Origin: a bacterium
GTDB lineage: Bacteria > Hinthialibacterota > Hinthialibacteria > OLB16
Direction: 5' to 3'
DNA: 64,000 nt
NCBI GenBank assembly: GCA_022072055.1
Contig: JAJVIK010000004.1
Coordinates: 150,820 to 214,819, forward strand
Made by a program: the position numbers and the translations under genes. Below, one piece after another: positions 1-7,073 of this stretch. The first letter of the stretch is position 1. Every line of letters begins with the position of its first letter. The notes below the pieces were generated by a model. The model had not been told where the DNA came from, did not search any database, and saw nothing but the letters and a program-made list of their open reading frames with translations.

Positions 1-368
1 CCCGAAAAGACCTCTTTCACAATCCGTTTCCGCTCTTGCTCGGTGAGCTGATCTCCCAAGGAAAGGCGCAGGTTTTCGAGCGCGGACTCGCGCGCAGCCC
101 GGAGGAAGTAGTAGCCCACGCGTCCGATGAAGCGGGCGAAACGCGCCGCGCGCTCGATCCCGAGGCTGAAGGTGATCCGACCGATGATGTACACCGCGCG
201 AAACATGAGGGCGCGGTAGGTTTGCCGTCCCCGAGATCGCTTGGAGAGCAACGGGGAGCGCGACCAGAATCTCGGAAACTCCACATCCGGTGGGAGCGGA
301 GGCTCGAGGATCTTCTCGACTCGGAAACAGCCGCGCCAGCTGTGAGGACGGGGGGAGGGATCGGTCAT
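1..368 (-). CDS. LpxL/HtrB-like lipid A acyltransferase, 3-prime end cut by window edge
   Basis: Translation from the ATG at 368 gives about 122 residues before the window ends. After a non-conserved start comes a hydrophobic stretch, then YYFLRAARESALENLRLSLG and an amphipathic helix ending IVKEVF. That N-terminal layout (aromatic helix, R..A..NL..SLG, helix before the catalytic HxxxxD) is typical of the lysophospholipid acyltransferase family that adds secondary acyl chains to Kdo2-lipid A at the inner membrane. The catalytic HX4D motif would lie beyond the window, so activity cannot be judged. The ATG overlaps the stop of the upstream HAD gene (ATGA), so the two are translationally coupled. 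The family call is an inference from this N-terminal pattern only. Confidence 0.72.
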   Translation of the reverse strand, partial: MTDPSPRPHSWRGCFRVEKILEPPLPPDVEFPRFWSRSPLLSKRSRGRQTYRALMFRAVYIIGRITFSLGIERAARFARFIGRVGYYFLRAARESALENLRLSLGDQLTEQERKRIVKEVFS

Positions 369-1090
369 CGGGTCACGGCGAGCCGCGCGGACCACTTCGC
401 GAGCTCTTCCTCCAATCCATCGACCGTGATCCCCCCCGCCTCAAGGTCGGGAACCACCCGGTCCGCCAGGTCGAAGTTATCCCCTCGCGTGTACTCGCTG
501 GGTGTGACCAGGGTCCAGAGGCCCGCGGCCTTGGCGGCCTCCAGACCATGCCAGGAGTCCTCGATGGCAACGCACGCGCTTGAGGGAAGTCCGAGGTCGG
601 CGAGAGCCAGGAGATATACATCCGGGGCGGGTTTCTTCCGGGGGGCGTCCTCGCCCGCCTTCACCACCCCGAAACCACCGGCCAGTTCCGGACCGAGGCA
701 GCGCTGGAGTATCGCGGCGGCTCCCTCTTTCTGGCACGTGCTGGCCGCCCCCAGCAAAACGCCGCGGTCGAGCGCCTGACGAACCAATCGGACGACTCCG
801 GGTCGGGGGGAGAGGGGCGCGGTCTCAAGCAGGCGAACAAAGTGTCTCCGCTTGGCTTGGTAAAGCTCGCTTCGAAATGTCTCCGGCTCCACGGTCGCAA
901 CGGGGACGGGAAGGTCGGCCAGTTTAGACCCCCCCGAACAGGTGAACCGCGCTTTGTAGTCGGCAAACTCCCAGCGCGTGGATAGGCCGATCTCCTCGAA
1001 GGCCCGGTTGTAGGCCCGCCGATGGAAGTCCTCCGTGTCGGCGACCACTCCATCGAGATCAAACACGATTCCCTTCAGCGCTCTTGCCAT
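365..1090 (-). CDS. HAD-superfamily phosphatase / beta-phosphoglucomutase-like
   Basis: 241 residues. The N-terminus GIVFDLDGVVADTEDFH carries HAD motif I (DxD, nucleophile and acid/base), followed by an alpha-helical cap. Motif II is the LLGAAST stretch and motif III/IV the KPAPDVYLLA and VAIEDSWHGLEAAKAAG segments. This is the arrangement of subfamily IA phosphatases and beta-phosphoglucomutases, which act on small phosphorylated sugars in the cytoplasm. The exact substrate cannot be read from sequence. It sits 33 bp downstream of the YmdB-like gene and its stop overlaps the start of the acyltransferase, so it belongs to the same minus-strand operon. Confidence 0.88.
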   Translation of the reverse strand: MARALKGIVFDLDGVVADTEDFHRRAYNRAFEEIGLSTRWEFADYKARFTCSGGSKLADLPVPVATVEPETFRSELYQAKRRHFVRLLETAPLSPRPGVVRLVRQALDRGVLLGAASTCQKEGAAAILQRCLGPELAGGFGVVKAGEDAPRKKPAPDVYLLALADLGLPSSACVAIEDSWHGLEAAKAAGLWTLVTPSEYTRGDNFDLADRVVPDLEAGGITVDGLEEELAKWSARLAVTR

Positions 1091-1123
1091 GGGTAACCCA
1101 GATATCCCTCAAGTCGAAATCTT

Positions 1124-1936
1124 TCAACCCTCATCCGGCAGCGCGCCACGATTGAGGTCCGCCTCCGCGAAGGAATGCCGTTCGATCCGTTCGGTTCGAC
1201 GACCGGAGGGGTCCGTTTCGATCAGGACCGCGTGGATCTTGGGATTGCCCTTTGCCACCTCCAATCCGGTGGGGAGCTGGGTGAGAAAGCGACGGAGCAT
1301 CTGCTGGATATCCCCCCCGATGATGCTGTCGTGCGGCCCGGTCATGCCCACATCGGTGATCATCGCGGTCCCCTTTGGGAGGATTCGCTCGTCGGCGGAC
1401 TGAACATGAGTGTGAGTTCCGATGACCGCGGTCACTCGGCCGTCCAGATACCAACCCAGCGCTTGTTTCTCGGAGGTGGCCTCGGCGTGCACATCCACGA
1501 TCAAGGCCCCTGGAGGACGGGACACCAGATACCGATCCAGCGCGGTGAAGGGGGAGTCCGTGGGATTCATGAACACCCTGCCCTGGACCTGGATCACAGT
1601 GAGCCGGACCCCCTCGGGAGTGGTGAGGGAGGCTTCGGAGGGACCCGGCGAATCCGCCGCGTAATTGAGCGGGCGGACAATGCGGTTTTCGCCCTGGTTG
1701 TAGAGCTCGAACACTCCCTTGTTGTCGTAGCCGTGGTTACCCATAGTCATCAAGTCCACCCCGGCGGCAAAAAGTTCTTCCGCGATGGGCGGGGTCAGAC
1801 CCTTCCCAGCGGCGGCGTTCTCCACGTTCGCGATGCAGGCATCCACGCGGAGCTCTTCCTTGAGCCACTCCAAGTGGTGCTTCAAGATCCGGCGCCCCGG
1901 TTTTCCGAAAACATCCCCGACGAATAGAATTCTCAT
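1124..1936 (-). CDS. YmdB-like (TIGR00282-type) metallophosphoesterase
   Basis: 270 residues. It begins MRILFVGDVFGKPGRRIL, the GDxxGKPGR signature of the YmdB group, followed by IANVENAAAGKGLT, MTMGNHGYD (metal-binding GNH) and VDVHAEATSEK, with a late GTHTHVQSADE histidine cluster. Bacillus and Deinococcus members are dinuclear-metal phosphodiesterases that hydrolyse 2-prime,3-prime-cyclic nucleotides; the physiological role here is unknown. The usual NHIWD-like motif reads NHGYD. An AAGGGAAGG ribosome binding site precedes the ATG. It starts 9 bp after the LolC/E-like permease stop, so co-transcription is likely. Confidence 0.9.
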   Translation of the reverse strand: MRILFVGDVFGKPGRRILKHHLEWLKEELRVDACIANVENAAAGKGLTPPIAEELFAAGVDLMTMGNHGYDNKGVFELYNQGENRIVRPLNYAADSPGPSEASLTTPEGVRLTVIQVQGRVFMNPTDSPFTALDRYLVSRPPGALIVDVHAEATSEKQALGWYLDGRVTAVIGTHTHVQSADERILPKGTAMITDVGMTGPHDSIIGGDIQQMLRRFLTQLPTGLEVAKGNPKIHAVLIETDPSGRRTERIERHSFAEADLNRGALPDEG

Positions 1937-1945
1937 GGCCTTCCC

Positions 1946-3328
1946 TTATTCATAGCGCAGCGCCTCGACAGGATGGAGCCGCGCCGCTTTCCAGGCGGGT
2001 TGGATCCCGGCCAGGGTCGAGGCCACCAGCGAGAAGATGGATATCCCCACCACATGCGCCCAGCGCATTTCCACGGGCACGATGTCGAGGACATAGACAC
2101 CGCCGCCACCGGGCATGGGGATGTGCAGCACCCCGATAAGCCAGCAAATCAAGACCCCCAAGATGTTCCCAAAGATTGTCCCATACAGTCCCACCTGAAA
2201 CCCATTGAGCACAAAGATCGCCATGACCGACCGACGCCGCGCGCCAAGCGCCATGAGCGCCCCGATCTCGCGGGTCTTTTCCAGCACGGTCATCACAATA
2301 GTCCCGGCGATCCCAAACACGGCCACCACCATCACCAGCGCCAGGATCGAGGTCATCACGACCTTTTCGATCCGCACGGCATCCAGGAGGACCGGATTGA
2401 AATCGGTCCAGAGCTTCGGGAAGAAGCGCACTTGATGCGTCTCCGAGGCGAATCGGACGAGGTTGGCGGCGACCTTGGCCGTGTTCGCCGGGTCCGGATC
2501 GGCGAGTCGGAATTCGAGGACCTCAACGCCTCCGCCGGGGACCCCCTTGAGGATCCGCGCGGTTTCCAGCGAGATAAGGGCGCAGCGGAGATCAAAGTCA
2601 TAGAACCCGGTCTTGAAGATGCCGGTGACCCGGGCCTCGATCGGACGAAGGTCCCTGCCGGATGGACCCCGGATGATTTCGGGGGGAGTCAGGCGAACCG
2701 TGGCGCCCATCACGTTGGTTTCGAGAAAATACTTGAGGCGGTCATCGTTTGGCTTCCAGAGCCATTGAGGCGGCGCCCCGAAGAGCTCCTTGGCGAGTTC
2801 GATGCCCAGGAAGATGCCTGGAGTCTTGGCCGGGAGGGCGAAGGGATCGAATGCTTGCGCGCCGCCGGCGGCCTGAACCTCGCCTTCGTCCGCCAGGGTT
2901 TCCCAATCCCCAAGGAGCTTGGAGCCGATCAGGTCGCTGGCTTCCCCCTCCAGCCTCGGATCGATCCCCCGGACTGGGACAAACTGCGCGCTGGTTTTCG
3001 ACCCCCACGCCTGTTCCGTGGTGATGAAGACTCCATGCTCGATGATTGGGGAGACCCCCTCCACTCCCGGACGTTCCCCGAAGATCCGTGTCCAATCGCC
3101 ATAGTCGGCAAGGCTGGCGAGGGTGTGCGCTTCGGTGATCGGGATGAGCCGCAAATGCCCGTAGGCTCCGAGCATTTTCCCCAGGAATTCGCGCTCAAAT
3201 CCGTTCATGACGGAGATAACCACAATCAGCACCGCGACCCCGATGGTGACCCCGGCGGTGCAGATGCGGGTGCGCCCGCGATGGGCTCCCTTGAGATAGC
3301 GACGAGCGACAAACCATTCAAAGCGCAT
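1946..3328 (-). CDS. LolC/LolE-type lipoprotein-releasing ABC transporter permease
   Basis: About 460 residues from the ATG that begins MRFEWFVARRYLKG, chosen because this is the conserved LolC/E start; an upstream ATG at 3409 would add 27 non-conserved residues. One N-terminal membrane segment (AGVTIGVAVLIVVISVMNG) precedes a large periplasmic MacB-core-like domain. Three C-terminal membrane segments form the FtsX domain, with EKTREIGALMALGA, the coupling-helix motif of this family. Such permeases extract outer-membrane lipoproteins from the inner membrane with the ATPase LolD. No lolD is visible next to it; it may lie elsewhere. It leads the operon with the YmdB-like, HAD and acyltransferase genes, an envelope-biogenesis context. 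Confidence 0.88.
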   Translation of the reverse strand: MRFEWFVARRYLKGAHRGRTRICTAGVTIGVAVLIVVISVMNGFEREFLGKMLGAYGHLRLIPITEAHTLASLADYGDWTRIFGERPGVEGVSPIIEHGVFITTEQAWGSKTSAQFVPVRGIDPRLEGEASDLIGSKLLGDWETLADEGEVQAAGGAQAFDPFALPAKTPGIFLGIELAKELFGAPPQWLWKPNDDRLKYFLETNVMGATVRLTPPEIIRGPSGRDLRPIEARVTGIFKTGFYDFDLRCALISLETARILKGVPGGGVEVLEFRLADPDPANTAKVAANLVRFASETHQVRFFPKLWTDFNPVLLDAVRIEKVVMTSILALVMVVAVFGIAGTIVMTVLEKTREIGALMALGARRRSVMAIFVLNGFQVGLYGTIFGNILGVLICWLIGVLHIPMPGGGGVYVLDIVPVEMRWAHVVGISIFSLVASTLAGIQPAWKAARLHPVEALRYE

Positions 3329-3457
3329 GGAAGCTGGCGAGCGACTTACCGGAAGGCGGCGAAACAGCGCGAAACGACGAGAGGCTTCCCCCACAAGCCC
3401 GGCAAGCAAGCATTGGGATTGTGGGGAGACCCAGGGGGGGCGTCAAGCCTGCGGAAA

Positions 3458-3493
3458 CCGGAGAGGGGCGGCATGCCGCGCGCCCCTCTCCGG
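3458..3493 (-). terminator. Strong GC hairpin downstream of pseudopilin gene
   Basis: A perfect 13-bp stem (CCGGAGAGGGGCG with its reverse complement) encloses a 10-base loop that itself contains GCATGC. It lies just past the pseudopilin stop at 3500. On the minus strand only a short TTT follows, so it could be an intrinsic terminator of the weak-tail type or a 3-prime stabilising hairpin. The rest of the 3329-3499 gap shows no gene. Confidence 0.55.
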
Positions 3494-3499
3494 GGAGTC

Positions 3500-4123
3500 T
3501 CAATTGAATCCGACCCCGGGTCCGAAGTAATAGATGTCCCCGTTGCTCTTGGTCCCATTGGTGGGGCTGTAGCGGCAAGTCTCCTTGCCCGCTTCGGACC
3601 GGTCCAGGCTTTCGTCGTGGTCCCCGTCAGGACCATGACTGAACATATAGTACCTGCCGCTCCGCGCCTGACCGTAAAGTACGCGGGACAGCTCCGTGAG
3701 AAAGGTCGGCTCTCCAAGAGCATCGAGAGTCTTCTCCTCGTTGTAGTGGAACGGCGCCGGTAGCTCGTGGTCGGAGCCTTCAACCGTCAGATTGGTAAAA
3801 GGGTCCGGAAGGAGCTCGGTCATATAGGCAATCGGGGTTGTGAGGATCGCGGGAATATGGGCCTCAAAGCCTTCCTCCGGCGGAAGCATGGGGTTGCTCA
3901 GGTTCTCGAGCGCCGCCCCCCAAGGGTACCTTCCGCGCCAATCCACCGCATAAGCCTCCAGGGCGGTGGCCGTGGATTTCATGCTCCCCTGGGCGGAAGT
4001 GACGCGCGCGCGAAGTTGCGCCTCTAGGAAATTGGGCAAAGCCATCGCGATCAGGACCAGAATGATCGCGATGACGATGAGGAGCTCGATCAGAGTGAAA
4101 CCCCTCTTGTGGGTGTATCTCAT
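3500..4123 (-). CDS. Type II secretion/type IV pilin-like pseudopilin
   Basis: About 207 residues from the ATG at 4123, chosen for the AGGAG site 6 bases upstream. The N-terminus MRYTHKRGFTLIELLIVIAI is a class III prepilin signal: short basic leader, cleavage after Gly8, methylated Phe, Glu at +5 and a long hydrophobic helix. The C-terminus (RYYMFSHGPDGD, then YSPTNGTKSNGDIYYFGPG) matches a tail seen in many secreted pseudopilins of planctomycete-like and candidate-phylum bacteria, where dozens of dispersed copies can occur per genome. The likely location is periplasmic or surface after PilD-type processing. No other secretion genes lie nearby, so the partner system is unknown. Confidence 0.85.
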   Translation of the reverse strand: MRYTHKRGFTLIELLIVIAIILVLIAMALPNFLEAQLRARVTSAQGSMKSTATALEAYAVDWRGRYPWGAALENLSNPMLPPEEGFEAHIPAILTTPIAYMTELLPDPFTNLTVEGSDHELPAPFHYNEEKTLDALGEPTFLTELSRVLYGQARSGRYYMFSHGPDGDHDESLDRSEAGKETCRYSPTNGTKSNGDIYYFGPGVGFN

Positions 4124-4298
4124 TCCATTTCTCCTGAAGAGGTTCTTCCCGTCATCGAGGAAGAATGGATGGAGCTCGCCCCTTGCTCGCCACGCCAGGC
4201 GCGCGAGGCAAAGGGGTGTGGGCCTCCCACGCCATGCGTCCACATTCGGTTTCGGTGGATGAGTTCGGCGAGGGGCCGCCTAGGAGACAGTTACGCTA
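4124..4298. other. Intergenic gap, no gene seen
   Basis: 175 bases between the small exported-protein gene and the pseudopilin. Apart from the pseudopilin ribosome binding site near 4130 no promoter, hairpin or coding signal stands out. Confidence 0.5.
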
Positions 4299-4694
4299 TC
4301 AGGAAAGGAAAGGAGGGCCACGGTGGGAGTGTGATTCCGGCCAATCCAGTCTACCCGAGAAGGATGGCTGGGTGCGGAAGTTGTCCGTGATGAGGGGCCG
4401 GGGAAGCCAGTCTGTCAAACCTTGCGGGGGTAAAACGAACGCGGCCTTCTCGGACCGGGCGGCGCAAAGGTCGCAGTGGTGATTACAGTCGGGAGTCTCC
4501 CGTTTGTCCTCGTGGTGGCGGTGGCAATCATGGGCGGGACATGGCATTCCGCCATCGGTGTGCTCGCCGTGATCGTCGCGGGTCGGCCTGGAGTGGTTCC
4601 CGAGCGGATGAATGTAGGGGTGGATCAGCCATACCGCCACGGCCAAGGCGGCAAGGCGAAGCGGAAGAATCCGTCGCTGGTACAGGTGATCCAT
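4299..4694 (-). CDS. Small exported His/Cys-rich protein, possible metal binding
   Basis: 131 residues from the ATG at 4694 (GGGGAG ribosome binding site 5 bases upstream; two in-frame ATGs lie further upstream at 4706 and 4730). MDHLYQRRILPLRLAALAVA resembles a signal peptide or membrane anchor. The middle segment, with motifs CPAHDCHRHHED and CNHHCDLCAA, is dense in His and Cys and is a plausible transition-metal ligand set. A Fur-box-like sequence lies about 70 bp upstream, which fits metal-responsive expression. It loosely resembles short DUF2946-type exported proteins found near metal transporters, but none is adjacent here. The coding call rests on the ribosome binding site, export signal and motif density; the function is inference. 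Confidence 0.55.
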   Translation of the reverse strand: MDHLYQRRILPLRLAALAVAVWLIHPYIHPLGNHSRPTRDDHGEHTDGGMPCPAHDCHRHHEDKRETPDCNHHCDLCAARSEKAAFVLPPQGLTDWLPRPLITDNFRTQPSFSGRLDWPESHSHRGPPFLS

Positions 4695-4761
4695 TTGACT
4701 CCCCATACAAGAATGGACTGCTTTCGACACTATCGCACGGGCCAGGCCGGGTCAAGGACTT

Positions 4762-4787
4762 AATGATAATCCATTCTCATTATTATC
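4762..4787. promoter_or_regulatory. Fur-box-like operator
   Basis: AATGATAAT-CC-ATTCTCATT is a near-perfect 9-2-9 inverted repeat (8 of 9 pairs) followed by ATTATC, close to the classical GATAATGATAATCATTATC Fur box apart from one extra central base. A possible minus-strand -35 (TTGACC, 4757-4752) follows immediately. It lies between the His/Cys-rich gene (minus) and the coiled-coil membrane gene (plus) and could control either. Confidence 0.6.
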
Positions 4788-4874
4788 GCCCTCTGGTTCC
4801 CGCAGGAAAGTCGCGCTGGAAATCCGTGCTCTCCGGGCCGACAATGAAGGGAGCACGGCAACGGAGCAGGAATT

Positions 4875-5732
4875 GTGAAGAAAGCTCAGGCAACCAACCC
4901 GGCGCTCCAACTCGCCAATCTGGTTTTGAACGAACGCATCCCCTTGGATGAAGGGATCGTTCGGGCGCAGACCGGCGGAATCCTTTTGGAGTTTATCCAG
5001 GGTCTGAATGTCCTCACGGGTGGGACCCATTTCAGCATCGATGAGATCAAGAATCGGGTCCGGTCCGGGGATGCGCTCAGGGCGCTACAAGGGAGGATAC
5101 CGCTTCTGGAGCTGCCCCCCGAAATCCGCGACTCCGAGCAGTTTCGCGGCATGGCCGGGGCATCGGCCGATCATCCCCACGATGCGGAGGCTCCACACAA
5201 GAGCGAGGGGGAAGAGCCTGAGAATGCCGAGGAGAAGGAAGAAGAGGCTCGCGCCCGAGCCCTCAATGAGATCTCCGAGATCGCCAAGAAGGTCCGCGCG
5301 CTTCGGGAGGAGCGCAGGGAGCACTCCCACCAGATATCGTTCATCGAGGCCGTTGAAAGACAGAAAACGATCCGGCCCAAACCCTGGGTGGCCGGAATGA
5401 TCATCGCCGTGGTGACCATGTTGCTCGCGGGTCCGGTTTTCCTGGTGGTGGCGTCTCCCTTGGCGCTCCTGGTCTTCATCTCCGTCGGCCTGGGGCTCGC
5501 CGCGATCGTGGTTCAGCGGGAAACTGTTTGGTATCGCCACGAAGTCAAGATTGAAACGAGCGCCACCGAACAACGTCGCGCCATCAAGGAGATCCACCGG
5601 AAACAGATTTCGCGCATTGAGGATGAGATCCTGGAGCTGCGAAACTCGGCGAGGCCCATCCTGGAGACCACTTCGGAATCCCAGCGCCACCTCCTGGAAA
5701 CCAGTTTCCCGGAGGTCTTTGGGAAGCTCTGA
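4875..5732 (+). CDS. Membrane protein with flanking coiled coils, function unknown
   Basis: 285 residues from a GTG at 4875 (AGG 5-6 bases upstream). Residues about 1-85 look globular. Residues about 95-155 form an acidic then basic charged helix (EEPENAEEKEEEARARALNE), a likely coiled coil. Residues about 174-217 are two adjacent hydrophobic segments with almost no loop, and a second charged coiled coil (AIKEIHRKQISRIEDEILEL) follows. This helix-hairpin-helix layout suggests an inner-membrane scaffold with both ends on the cytoplasmic side. I do not recognise the family and no catalytic motif is visible. It is 30 bp upstream of the GH99-like gene, with which it may be co-transcribed. Confidence 0.75.
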   Translation: MKKAQATNPALQLANLVLNERIPLDEGIVRAQTGGILLEFIQGLNVLTGGTHFSIDEIKNRVRSGDALRALQGRIPLLELPPEIRDSEQFRGMAGASADHPHDAEAPHKSEGEEPENAEEKEEEARARALNEISEIAKKVRALREERREHSHQISFIEAVERQKTIRPKPWVAGMIIAVVTMLLAGPVFLVVASPLALLVFISVGLGLAAIVVQRETVWYRHEVKIETSATEQRRAIKEIHRKQISRIEDEILELRNSARPILETTSESQRHLLETSFPEVFGKL

Positions 5733-5761
5733 GCGGTTCCCCGCAACCGGGCGAGAAGGGA

Positions 5762-6991
5762 GTGGTCGGAGTCTTGTTCAAGTCATTTATCGGGGTTTCG
5801 GTCATCACCTGCGCGATCCTGACCGCCGAAGGGGGCGCGGAGAGGAAAGGGGATGGGATGCATCCGCAAGACCGCGCATACACCGTGGCGGCATATTATT
5901 TCCCGAGCTACCACCCCGATCCGCGTCGCGAGAGGCAATACGGCGCGGGATGGACCGAGTGGGAGTTGGTGAAACAGGCCAGACCCAGGTTCGAGAACCA
6001 TGCGCAACCGAAGGTTCCCGCCTGGGGATATGAGGACGAGTCCGATCCGGCCGTGATGGCCAAGAAGATCGACGCCGCCGCGGATCACGGAATCGACGCG
6101 TTCCTATTCGATTGGTATTGGTATGACGGCCCGTTTCTGGAGCGTGGATTGGAAAGGGGGTTTCTTGAGGCTGAGAACAATAACCGGTTGAAGTTCGGAC
6201 TGATGTGGGCGAACCATGACTGGACCGACATCTTCCCCCGAACCCTCGCGCGCTCTCCGGAACTGCTCTATCCCGGGAAGGTGTCTTCCGCCACCTTCGA
6301 GGCGGCGACCGATTACATCATCGAGAAATACTTCAGGCATCCCTCCTATTGGAGAATCAAAGAGCGCCCCTATTTCTCATTCTACGACCTTTCCGCCCTG
6401 GTGGGGAGTTTTGGGGGCTTGCGCGAAACCCGGGAGGCGTTGGAGCGTTTCCGTGAGAAGACGGTGAAAGCCGGTTTTCCGGGGCTGCACCTGAACATCG
6501 TCATGTGGGGGCAGACAGTCCTGCCGAACGCCGAGGTGGCTCCCAATCCGGCCGAACTGGTCAAGGAACTCGGTTTTGATAGCGTCACCTCGTACGTGTG
6601 GGTTCACCATGTCGCCTTGTCGGAGTTCCCGAGCATGCCCTACCAGCATGTATTCATCGAATACCTGAAGTATGCCCGTGAAGCCGTGAATCTTTACTCG
6701 GTTCCCTACTACCCGAATGTGACTGTCGGCTGGGACTCGACGCCGCGGACCGATCAGTCCGGACCCTTCATCAAGGCGGGGTATCCCTACACGCCGGTCC
6801 TGGTGGGAAACACCCCAACCGCTTTCCAAGAGGCCCTCCAATCGATCCGAGATTTCCTGGACACCCGGCCAAGCGATGAGAGGATTGTCACCTTGAATTG
6901 CTGGAACGAGTGGACCGAGGGGAGCTATCTGGAGCCGGACGCCAAGAACGGAATGAAATATTTGGAAGCGGTTCGAACGGTTTTCCCGTGA
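5762..6991 (+). CDS. Secreted GH99-like / WbsX-type glycoside hydrolase-like protein
   Basis: 409 residues from a GTG preceded by GAGAAGGGA. A short export signal (FKSFIGVSVITCAILTAEGG) leads into AAYYFPSYHPD, YGAGWTEWELVKQARPRF, AFLFDWYWYDG, LMWANHDW and, near the end, NCWNEWTEGSYLEPD. These motifs define the GH99-like family first met as WbsX in O-antigen clusters; GH99 members are endo-alpha-mannosidases or mannanases using two Glu residues. The retained NEWTEG and GWTEWE segments suggest an intact catalytic site. The export signal indicates a role in glycan breakdown outside the cytoplasm rather than O-antigen synthesis, and the next gene is another glycan-acting protein. Substrate is not predictable here. 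Confidence 0.85.
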   Translation: MVGVLFKSFIGVSVITCAILTAEGGAERKGDGMHPQDRAYTVAAYYFPSYHPDPRRERQYGAGWTEWELVKQARPRFENHAQPKVPAWGYEDESDPAVMAKKIDAAADHGIDAFLFDWYWYDGPFLERGLERGFLEAENNNRLKFGLMWANHDWTDIFPRTLARSPELLYPGKVSSATFEAATDYIIEKYFRHPSYWRIKERPYFSFYDLSALVGSFGGLRETREALERFREKTVKAGFPGLHLNIVMWGQTVLPNAEVAPNPAELVKELGFDSVTSYVWVHHVALSEFPSMPYQHVFIEYLKYAREAVNLYSVPYYPNVTVGWDSTPRTDQSGPFIKAGYPYTPVLVGNTPTAFQEALQSIRDFLDTRPSDERIVTLNCWNEWTEGSYLEPDAKNGMKYLEAVRTVFP

Positions 6992-7073
6992 GCGGTCCAC
7001 TCCCCTCCCACATGGAGGGGATGTAGAATCCACCGATTGCCGATTTCATTCTTGTTTCCAGGAGGCGTTCCCC

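Noticed and set aside
1973-3763. A 596-codon plus-strand frame opposite the LolC/E-like permease
   Set aside because: His/Asp/Gly-biased composition typical of antisense frames, crossing a gene boundary and the 3458-3493 hairpin.
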